From contig CANQFH010000069.1 of assembly GCA_947598425.1 (NCBI GenBank), positions 1 through 5,231 of the forward strand: 5,231 nt of DNA, read 5' to 3'. How positions within the stretch are numbered: the first letter of the stretch is position 1; each line of letters starts with the position of its first letter. The stretch comes from an uncultured Bacilli bacterium. Its GTDB lineage: Bacteria; Bacillota_I; Bacilli_A; RF39; UBA660. A program made the position numbers and the translations under genes. Of the stretch, positions 1 through 5,231 are shown in pieces. Below the pieces are notes generated by a model. That model ran no database searches. It was not told where the DNA came from and saw nothing but the letters and a program-made list of their open reading frames with translations.

Positions 1-65
1 CTTTTACCTGTCTAATCTATTGACTTATCTCCCATTTTATTGTAAATAAAAAAAATTTAAGCAAT

Positions 66-91
66 AAAAAAATAGGGTTTATACCCTACTA
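66..91 (-). terminator. Rho-independent terminator ending the pilus operon
   Basis: Read on the minus strand, a 6-bp stem TAGGGT / ACCCTA (positions 88-83 and 78-73) closes a four-base loop ATAA and is followed at once by seven T residues (72-66). One G·U and one A-U pair at the base (89 with 72, 90 with 71) could lengthen the stem, so the hairpin overlaps the tadC-like stop codon at 91-89. On the plus strand the stem is not followed by a T run, so it should work only for the leftward operon. It marks the tadC-like gene as the last of the transcript. Confidence 0.85.
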
Positions 92-877
92 AATATCAAT
101 CATTTGCATTACGGCTAAAACTAACAGAATCATAACTCCAAATCCAGTTGACATTAACATATTCATTGTCTTACTTTCCATCTTATCTAATCTATTTTTA
201 TATTTAGTTTCTCGAGCTTTTTGTTGTAAATTAGAAATAGTTCTTGAGAACATTAACATTTGCTCTTGTTTACGATCTTGACTACCTAAACTTAAACGAT
301 ATAAAAGACGCATCATTCTCATAGAATCTCTTACAGGATATTTTTTAGCAAAATTCATATAAGGATTAATACTATCATCACCAGAATTAATTTCATTAAT
401 CATTTCTTGTAAACCATCTTTAAAGATATCTGGAGCATCAAATACAGATTTACCAATAGCTACTGGTACTGTATAGTGTTGAATTAAGATTTCAATTCCT
501 TTTAAATAATGAGGTAACATACTATCTATATAAAATATATGTTTTTTATAATAAGATTTAATATTTATATAATCCATTTTAAAAATACCAAAACCAATTA
601 CAAATGATAATAATATTTTAACTGCATTTAAGTCTTTTAATAAAAAGAATAAAGAGATTACAATAGCGGACAATCCATTACGTACTCTTTTAGTAAAAAT
701 ACTATCAGGGCTCACACTATCACCATATTTAGCTCTTACATAAAAGTCCCAATCATCTTCTTTTAATTTTCTAAATAAATAAAAATTATCATTAATCATA
801 TCTTTAAGACTGATTTGACCATTATATGTCATAACCACAAATATAATAATAATGATTATAATCATTTCTATTTGCAT
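89..877 (-). CDS. tadC: TadC-like pilus assembly platform protein (T2SSF family)
   Basis: This is probably the second inner-membrane platform protein of a Tad pilus. It would pair with the upstream TadB-like protein and couple the TadA ATPase to pilin extraction and polymerisation. The 262 residues have a very hydrophobic N-terminus (about 4-17, almost all Ile), a hydrophobic hairpin at about 66-100, a soluble basic/acidic stretch at about 105-238 that fits a type II secretion F domain, and a C-terminal membrane segment at about 239-259. That topology and length fit TadC/GspF-type proteins. The ATG directly follows the TAG stop of the preceding gene (TAGATG), with only a G-run (890-886) as a weak ribosome site, so translation probably depends on re-initiation. 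Met5 is a poorer start because no purine-rich site precedes it. The gene ends at the terminator. The family call rests on topology and context; assignment as TadC rather than TadB rests on gene order. Confidence 0.82.
   Translation of the reverse strand: MQIEMIIIIIIIFVVMTYNGQISLKDMINDNFYLFRKLKEDDWDFYVRAKYGDSVSPDSIFTKRVRNGLSAIVISLFFLLKDLNAVKILLSFVIGFGIFKMDYINIKSYYKKHIFYIDSMLPHYLKGIEILIQHYTVPVAIGKSVFDAPDIFKDGLQEMINEINSGDDSINPYMNFAKKYPVRDSMRMMRLLYRLSLGSQDRKQEQMLMFSRTISNLQQKARETKYKNRLDKMESKTMNMLMSTGFGVMILLVLAVMQMIDI
851..866. repeat. 16-bp perfect palindrome inside the 5' end of the tadC-like gene
   Basis: AATGATTATAATCATT reads the same on both strands and lies within codons 4-9 of the tadC-like gene, in the tract that encodes the poly-Ile N-terminus. 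The overlapping 847-861 stretch TAATAATGATTATAA differs at one position from the PerR-box consensus TTATAATNATTATAA. The palindrome is a fact of the sequence; a regulatory role is doubtful because the tract is low-complexity A+T coding DNA in the middle of an operon. Confidence 0.5.
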
Positions 878-1786
878 CTACTCAGCCCCCACATCTTCAT
901 TATAGTATTTCTCACCACTTATTAAGAAACCTATATTTATAATAATAATTAAATGTAATATTAATTGAACATACCACATATTTAATAATTCAATATAATT
1001 TTCTTCCCCTAACATAAATTCTACAACTACTACTAAGAAGAATAAAACAACAGCAAATGTTAAGAATCTCTTATGGAAGTTTTTACGATCCATTTGATCT
1101 CGATATACTCCTTCAACCAAAGCATCAATATCCATTGACATATTTTCTAAAGATTCTCCAGCATCCTTAGCACCTTCTTTAGTTATTTGTAAAAATAATT
1201 GATGCATATTTTTTACCATATAAAATGGATATTTATTGTTAAAATACTCTATTGATTCATCAATCGTACCATTTTGATAAGATAAATCAATCATCTTTTT
1301 AATATCTCCTAAAACAGGTTCTTCAATAATACCTGAATCTCTAACACCTTCTAAACTTTTAACAAAACTTTGAGTAGTATTAAATTCCATAATAACATTG
1401 GTAGTATAAGTTTGAATTTGTTCAAAGATAAATTCACTATATATTCTTTGACATCTTAAATATGCTAAGTAAGGAATAAATGCAATTGTTGCCACAGCAT
1501 AAACAATTGCCCAAATAATACTATAGAAATAGAAATAACCAATTAAAGCTGCAAATCCTCCTAATAAAACTACTTGAGCCATATATTGTTTTGGAGTATA
1601 TTCTTGTCCTAATTCTTTCGATTTTTCTCTAACTACTTTAAATGAATATGGAGCATATTTATTATACAATCCACCTACTTTATCAGCTACTTCTTTAATT
1701 GCTTCTTTACCACTTTTACTTCTTCTATAAATAATTACAAATATTGCTAAACATAATAATATTCCTAATTCTGGTAAAGTTCTCAT
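878..1786 (-). CDS. tadB: TadB-like pilus assembly platform protein (T2SSF family)
   Basis: This is probably the first inner-membrane platform protein of the Tad pilus machine, located directly after the ATPase gene as is usual for tadA-tadB-tadC. The 302 residues show an N-terminal membrane segment (about 4-20), a basic linker, a membrane hairpin (about 69-110), a cytoplasmic type II secretion F-like domain (about 118-238), and two C-terminal membrane segments (about 241-259 and 272-291). The stretch MSMDIDALVEG near 216-226 and the basic patch just before the third hydrophobic region suit the cytoplasmic face of this family. The start is supported by AAAGGAG (1799-1793), six bases ahead of the ATG. 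The gap to the upstream tadA-like stop is 18 bp. The stop TAG abuts the next ATG, so both platform proteins are likely made in matched amounts. Confidence 0.85.
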   Translation of the reverse strand: MRTLPELGILLCLAIFVIIYRRSKSGKEAIKEVADKVGGLYNKYAPYSFKVVREKSKELGQEYTPKQYMAQVVLLGGFAALIGYFYFYSIIWAIVYAVATIAFIPYLAYLRCQRIYSEFIFEQIQTYTTNVIMEFNTTQSFVKSLEGVRDSGIIEEPVLGDIKKMIDLSYQNGTIDESIEYFNNKYPFYMVKNMHQLFLQITKEGAKDAGESLENMSMDIDALVEGVYRDQMDRKNFHKRFLTFAVVLFFLVVVVEFMLGEENYIELLNMWYVQLILHLIIIINIGFLISGEKYYNEDVGAE

Positions 1787-1792
1787 AATATA

Positions 1793-1799
1793 CTCCTTT
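1793..1799 (-). promoter_or_regulatory. Ribosome binding site of the tadB-like gene
   Basis: AAAGGAG on the minus strand with a six-base spacer before the ATG at 1786. It fits the 18-bp gap after the tadA-like stop codon and decides this start. Confidence 0.85.
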
Positions 1800-1804
1800 C
1801 TATT

Positions 1805-2905
1805 CTATAGTGAATCTATTACTTCACTTTTTCCTTCTTCTGTGTTACTTTCATCAACAAATAAATTATCTTGTAATACTACCCCTTGACTACCTAAATA
1901 TTCTTTTAAATATTTTGTAGGATTATTAAAACGGACTACACCATCTAAATTCTTTTTATATATAACATTAGATCCTACATTATTATTATCATCTACATAA
2001 AATTCACATACTTCAACTATTTCTCTTTGGAATCTACCTAATTCAGCACTCATATAACCTTTAACATGAATAGCTAATTGAACATATCTATGAATAGATT
2101 TTAAGAATTGTTCAATATCTTGGCTAGATTCTAGTAAAGAATATAAACGCATTGGAACATTTATTGCTCTATCAGAGTGAATTGTTGAAATAATATTGTG
2201 TCCAGATGATATTGAGTTACGTACCGCCGTAACGGCTTCAGCACTACGAACTTCGGATAGTAAAATCCATCTTGGGTTTTGTCTCATGCACGCTACTAAA
2301 ACATCTGAATAAGAAGCAATATTATTAGTTTTCATAGCAACTATATCTCTGTGGGGAAATATTTTATCTAAGTGTAACTCTAGTGTATCTTCAATAGTTA
2401 TTATTTTTTCATTTTCTTTAGTATGACTAGCTAGGTATTTAACTAATTCAGTTTTACCACTACCAGTTTCTCCACTTACTATAATATTACAATGCCCTTC
2501 TACACAAGTAAGTAAAAAGTTTAATAAATCTTCTGTAACATATTTTTCACTAATTAATTTTTCTTTATTTAAACGAATCTTAGCTGGTGTTTTTCTGATA
2601 ACACAAGCGATTCCATTAGTAGCAATTGAATCATGAATAAAATTTAAACGTAATTCAGCTGATTCAGCATCTAAGAATGGGTGAGCCATATTGAATGTTT
2701 TACCCATTACATTAGAACATTGAAAAGCTAATTTTTCTAATAAAGCATTATTGATTTCTGGCCTTTCAATTCTATAAATACCTTTATCTAATGTTTTAAG
2801 ATGAATTTGTCCACCATTACCATAAGATACATCGGTAATATTATCATCATCAATAAATTCTTTTAAAGGTCCAAAATCTATTTGCGAAAAGATAGCATCA
2901 TTCAC
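1805..2905 (-). CDS. tadA: TadA/CpaF-type pilus assembly ATPase
   Basis: This is a hexameric secretion ATPase of the VirB11/CpaF branch, acting at the cytoplasmic face of the membrane to power pilin assembly through the TadB/TadC platform. Motifs seen: a basic region with conserved-looking arginines (R86, R104) before the core; Walker A GETGSGKT at 145-152; an Asp box TIEDTLEL at 170-177; a Walker B-like region WILLSEVRSAEA at 213-224 with E218 and R220; and a His box GHNIISTIH at 235-243. The C-terminal part (about 285-335) resembles the usual CpaF tail. At 366 residues it is shorter than many CpaF proteins because little precedes the core. The start codon is GTG (2905-2903), with only a weak AAGGGG site upstream. 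No in-frame ATG, GTG or TTG lies in the 20 bp before it, and the next Met would remove part of the N-terminal domain. It sits between the CpaB-like and TadB-like genes. Confidence 0.94.
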   Translation of the reverse strand: MNDAIFSQIDFGPLKEFIDDDNITDVSYGNGGQIHLKTLDKGIYRIERPEINNALLEKLAFQCSNVMGKTFNMAHPFLDAESAELRLNFIHDSIATNGIACVIRKTPAKIRLNKEKLISEKYVTEDLLNFLLTCVEGHCNIIVSGETGSGKTELVKYLASHTKENEKIITIEDTLELHLDKIFPHRDIVAMKTNNIASYSDVLVACMRQNPRWILLSEVRSAEAVTAVRNSISSGHNIISTIHSDRAINVPMRLYSLLESSQDIEQFLKSIHRYVQLAIHVKGYMSAELGRFQREIVEVCEFYVDDNNNVGSNVIYKKNLDGVVRFNNPTKYLKEYLGSQGVVLQDNLFVDESNTEEGKSEVIDSL

Positions 2906-2915
2906 TATGTATACA

Positions 2916-2921
2916 CCCCTT
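2916..2921 (-). promoter_or_regulatory. Weak ribosome binding site before the GTG start of the tadA-like gene
   Basis: AAGGGG on the minus strand, ten bases ahead of the GTG at 2905, is the only purine-rich block between the upstream stop and the coding region. It departs from the AGGAG core used by three neighbouring genes, so the ATPase may be translated less efficiently or by coupling. Confidence 0.55.
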
Positions 2922-2924
2922 ATC

Positions 2925-3704
2925 TTAACTGTCCATTATTTGAGCTGACTTACTTAATACAAAATTATATAAATAATCACTACCAACTTGAGTATCTCCA
3001 GGATTAGCAGTATATGATGAGTTTCTTGGTACTGGTGTTATTTGAATGGAATTAGTAGTGATTAACTCTGCTGTTACTAATAAATTTTGATATTCAGCTG
3101 GAACACCAAATAATAGATAAGCAGAATCTCCAGCATTTTGATCCCAGAAAACATCTTTACCACTATTATCTCTAACGGCTAAAACTTCAATACTTTTAAT
3201 AAGTGGTCCATAAATTATTTTACCATCATCATCTTTAGCAGACATATATAAGTCAATATAATTACCTGGTAAAATGGAATTAGCATAAGTAGATTGACTA
3301 TTAACTTTTAAAGCATATGGAGCATAACCATCAGGTATATCATCAATTACAGAATTTGGTAATTCTTTTTCTTCACATACTTGTGATGCAAAGATAAATC
3401 CATTAGTTGGAACACTAGTACCATAACAAAGATATTTTCCTTCTAATTCTGCTTTAGATTTAATAATATCAGTATCTTTAGTAGTACTTACAGTTATTTC
3501 TACTAAATCAATGTTATCCATTTCTATCTTCGTACCTGGATCGATTCTATTAATAGCAAATGGTATTCTAATAGTAGTAATAGCTGCTTCTACTCTTTGA
3601 TTATAGAAATACCATAAGACGATAACTCCAGCTAATACAGCTAGAATAGTAACTGTATTCTTATTACTAATAAATCTTTTTATTGTCGCTGTTAAATTTC
3701 CCAT
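2925..3704 (-). CDS. cpaB: CpaB/RcpC-like Tad pilus assembly protein with SAF domain
   Basis: This is a membrane-anchored assembly factor of the Tad pilus. In diderms the family works with the secretin; in a monoderm it probably acts on the outer face of the membrane or in the wall. The 259 residues begin with a basic cytoplasmic tail and one membrane segment (about 17-34). A SAF-type domain follows (about 43-112), with the typical run IPFAINRIDPGTKIEMDNID and a return strand TSVPTNGFIFASQV. A RcpC-like region (about 126-226) includes DGYAPYALKV and LPGNYIDLYM, the usual 'gain of SAF then GD/GN-x-D' pattern of CpaB. The C-terminal tail is Ser/Asn-rich. The start is well supported by AAGGAGG (3717-3711), six bases before the ATG. 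It lies 19 bp after the peptidase-fusion gene and 19 bp before the ATPase gene. The sequence matches the family by motif recognition only. Confidence 0.88.
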   Translation of the reverse strand: MGNLTATIKRFISNKNTVTILAVLAGVIVLWYFYNQRVEAAITTIRIPFAINRIDPGTKIEMDNIDLVEITVSTTKDTDIIKSKAELEGKYLCYGTSVPTNGFIFASQVCEEKELPNSVIDDIPDGYAPYALKVNSQSTYANSILPGNYIDLYMSAKDDDGKIIYGPLIKSIEVLAVRDNSGKDVFWDQNAGDSAYLLFGVPAEYQNLLVTAELITTNSIQITPVPRNSSYTANPGDTQVGSDYLYNFVLSKSAQIMDS

Positions 3705-3710
3705 TTTTAT

Positions 3711-3717
3711 CCTCCTT
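3711..3717 (-). promoter_or_regulatory. Strong ribosome binding site of the cpaB-like gene
   Basis: AAGGAGG on the minus strand, six bases ahead of the ATG at 3704, a near-ideal Shine-Dalgarno site inside the 19-bp gap after the peptidase-fusion gene. Confidence 0.9.
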
Positions 3718-3723
3718 AACTAA

Positions 3724-4989
3724 TTAAACATTTATAGCCCAAAAATTGATTTGCGATGCATTTGTTTTTGATTTAATTGTGTTTCGACAACTTGAATCAG
3801 AGAAATGATACCATTCTCCATCATAAGGAGAAAGACCTGCTGAACTCATATAGCCTTTTAATCGATTAGAAACAGCATTAGAATTACCAGCTCGAAGGCT
3901 CATTTCATTAATTGGTGATGGGCCTGTTTGATTTTTAATCGCTATATCAATGGCACAACCATAATTATGAGAAGATTCTGAAGCATAGTAATTACCAATA
4001 GATCCTAATCTATCTTGAAGTGGATATGAATTATACATTTCTTGAATTCTATCACGTTCGAAAAGACTAACTGAGTTTGGACGATAAACATCATAAACAA
4101 CTAATGTATCTCCAGCATTACGAGCACTAGTATTGGCATTTTTTAGTTTTTGAGCAAAACTATAAACTGCTGGAACAAAACTAGAATATTCAGATGAATA
4201 AAATTTAACTCCTGTAGCTCCTGGAACATCTAATGGAGCAGCAAGACCATCATAATAAACTCTATCAGTATTTCCTGATAAATTTGTGATATTGTATTCC
4301 ATATTAGGAATATAATCTTTTAAGTTAATAGCCATATATTTGCTTTCAATCCAACCACAAGAGCCATTATATTCAATTGACCAATAATCACCATTGGAAC
4401 CATTTATAGTAAATACTTTACCGATTTCTGCTGATCTAGTAGAAACTCCAGTACGAGTATTTTCAAAGGCATCATAAATTGGAGCATTAGTAATCATTGA
4501 TAAGCCATGCATACCTTGAAGTGAAGTATCTGCTAAATTACTATTACAATTTACAGCCATTGCTTGAGCATTATTACCAAGATCACGATTATTTAATTCT
4601 AAAATAGCATCTATTCTATTAGCAATATCAAATGATTCAGAATCACTAGATATTACATAAGTATTAGTATTACTTGTTATTTCGACACTTACTTTAGGTG
4701 GAGCTTCATAAACTCCAGTAAATGTTACAGTATATTCAGTAGTAAGATTAGCGGCTTCAGCAAATCTTCTTAAAAAACTTTCAACAAATTTTTCTTTATT
4801 AATTTTAACTTCACCATATTCTCTATAATAAGCATAATCTACGGCATCAATCATTGCGGCTTCACTTATTTGCTTAACTGTATGGTAATCTTCAGAGTTG
4901 TTAGAGGTAACATTTTGAATTAAAAGCATAATTACAACTACGAAAATACCTAATACTACTAACCAGTAACCCCAATAAGCTTCTTTCAT
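3724..4989 (-). CDS. Membrane-anchored SH3-like and M15 (VanX/VanY-type) peptidase fusion in the Tad pilus operon
   Basis: I infer a cell-wall peptidase tethered to the outer face of the membrane at the pilus machine. The 421 residues start with a short tail and one membrane segment (about 8-26). A small extracytoplasmic domain (about 30-135, including AMIDAVDYAYYREYGEVKIN) looks like the DUF5411-type proteins I recall from Firmicutes pilus loci. After a linker comes a bacterial SH3-like domain (about 166-222, core GDYWSIEYNG and CGWIES), expected to bind wall peptides. The C-terminal M15 domain (about 245-400) has YRP with R303, the zinc motif SSHNYGCAID (H341, D348), and GEWYHF with base E392 and zinc ligand H395, so the active site appears complete. 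EWYHF is closer to VanX-type dipeptidases than to VanY. No prepilin cleavage site (G/xxxxE) is seen. The start is fixed by AAGGAGG (5006-5000), ten bases before the ATG. Peptidase family is sure; substrate and role are inference. Confidence 0.85.
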   Translation of the reverse strand: MKEAYWGYWLVVLGIFVVVIMLLIQNVTSNNSEDYHTVKQISEAAMIDAVDYAYYREYGEVKINKEKFVESFLRRFAEAANLTTEYTVTFTGVYEAPPKVSVEITSNTNTYVISSDSESFDIANRIDAILELNNRDLGNNAQAMAVNCNSNLADTSLQGMHGLSMITNAPIYDAFENTRTGVSTRSAEIGKVFTINGSNGDYWSIEYNGSCGWIESKYMAINLKDYIPNMEYNITNLSGNTDRVYYDGLAAPLDVPGATGVKFYSSEYSSFVPAVYSFAQKLKNANTSARNAGDTLVVYDVYRPNSVSLFERDRIQEMYNSYPLQDRLGSIGNYYASESSHNYGCAIDIAIKNQTGPSPINEMSLRAGNSNAVSNRLKGYMSSAGLSPYDGEWYHFSDSSCRNTIKSKTNASQINFWAINV

Positions 4990-4999
4990 TTAAAATGTT

Positions 5000-5006
5000 C
5001 CTCCTT
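5000..5006 (-). promoter_or_regulatory. Ribosome binding site of the peptidase-fusion gene
   Basis: AAGGAGG on the minus strand, ten bases ahead of the ATG at 4989 and just after the stop codon of the upstream partial gene, so the two genes are probably on one transcript. Confidence 0.88.
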
Positions 5007-5008
5007 TC

Positions 5009-5231
5009 TTACTTCCAAGATGGTCCTACACCAATATTAGCATAATTAGAACGATAATAAGATAAACTTTGATTTGTCGTAATATGCCAATTACTAGTGT
5101 CGGCCATATCCCATGTTGTCCAATAACCAGATGCTTGAGTTTGTGTTCTTCTTAAGTTATCCGAACTATTGGCATCACTTCCAATTATTCTATTTCCTTT
5201 AATCTCTATTTTATTTTTAGTACTATTATCA
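5009..5231 (-). CDS. C-terminal end of an unrecognised, probably exported protein (partial)
   Basis: An open frame runs from the window edge to a TAA at 5011-5009 and encodes 73 residues, ending VGPSWK. The 5' end lies beyond the window. I do not recognise the family. The visible part is rich in Asn, Ser, Thr, Tyr and Trp (four Trp in 73 residues: GYWTTWDM, NWHI and SWK), with no hydrophobic segment and no Cys. That composition suits an extracellular domain such as a minor pilin or adhesin. The stop codon lies 19 bp ahead of the peptidase-fusion ATG, with a strong ribosome site between, which supports a shared operon. It was found by reading the frame by hand from the stop; no in-frame stop occurs up to the edge. 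A role in the pilus is inferred from position only. Confidence 0.72.
   Translation of the reverse strand, partial: DNSTKNKIEIKGNRIIGSDANSSDNLRRTQTQASGYWTTWDMADTSNWHITTNQSLSYYRSNYANIGVGPSWK

Noticed and set aside
20..48. Possible plus-strand promoter with TTGACT and a downstream A+T-rich -10.
   Set aside because: The -10 candidate at 17-bp spacing (TAAATA) matches only three consensus positions, and no plus-strand gene follows; it would only drive antisense transcription into the terminator.
1..65. Short minus-strand ORF beyond the terminator, starting ATGGGAGATAAG.
   Set aside because: It stops after seven codons and has no ribosome binding site; I see no gene or site in this stretch.
2225..2235. 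Small G+C-rich inverted repeat GCCGTAACGGC.
   Set aside because: It lies inside the tadA-like coding region just after the Walker B motif, where codons for EAVTAV explain it, and the arms leave only one base as a loop, so the full stem cannot form.
89..2905. Reading the ATPase and two membrane genes as a competence (comG) or type II secretion set.
   Set aside because: Two separate F-domain proteins plus a CpaF-branch ATPase and a CpaB/SAF protein fit a Tad system; no comGC-like pilins follow.
3724..4989. Annotation of the M15 domain as a vancomycin-resistance gene (vanX/vanY).
   Set aside because: There are no vanH/vanA-type ligase or vanR/vanS genes nearby. The protein is a membrane-anchored fusion in a pilus operon, so a wall-remodelling role is more likely than resistance.
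4903..4989. The fusion protein as a prepilin with a cleavable type IV leader.
   Set aside because: The N-terminus has a membrane segment but no G/xxxxE-type site at the right place, so it reads as a signal-anchored membrane protein.

Overview
The window is A+T-rich (roughly 70 % by eye). It reads as one tightly packed operon transcribed from right to left on the minus strand. It holds five complete genes and the 3' end of a sixth. Gaps between genes are 0 to about 20 bp, and a rho-independent terminator follows the last gene. Purine-rich AGGAG-type ribosome binding sites, low G+C, and no secretin or other outer-membrane gene point to a monoderm, Firmicutes-like bacterium, perhaps an uncultured Bacilli or Clostridia lineage; the exact taxon cannot be fixed from the sequence. 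All Trp codons checked are TGG, so the standard bacterial code works. None of the six genes ends in TGA.

Layout in order of transcription: (1) 5231-5009, C-terminal 73 residues of an unrecognised Trp/Tyr/Asn/Ser-rich protein, cut by the window edge. (2) 4989-3724, a membrane-anchored protein with an N-terminal segment resembling a small pilus-locus membrane family (DUF5411-like), then a bacterial SH3-like domain, then a complete M15 (VanX/VanY-type) zinc peptidase domain. (3) 3704-2925, a CpaB/RcpC-like SAF-domain pilus assembly protein. (4) 2905-1805, a TadA/CpaF secretion ATPase with a GTG start. (5) 1786-878, a TadB-like inner-membrane platform protein. (6) 877-89, a TadC-like platform protein starting on the base after the previous stop codon. 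The terminator lies at 88-66. Positions 1-65 hold nothing I can support.

Together these genes form the core of a Tad (tight adherence, type IVc/Flp-like) pilus assembly machine. TadA supplies ATP-driven power, TadB and TadC form the membrane platform, and the CpaB-like protein is an assembly factor outside the membrane. The standout is gene 2. It puts a wall-binding module and a peptidoglycan peptidase on an anchor that appears dedicated to the pilus locus. I infer that this enzyme may open or remodel the thick cell wall where the pilus crosses, or act on neighbouring cells. Major pilin, prepilin peptidase and TadZ are not in the window and would have to lie upstream or elsewhere.
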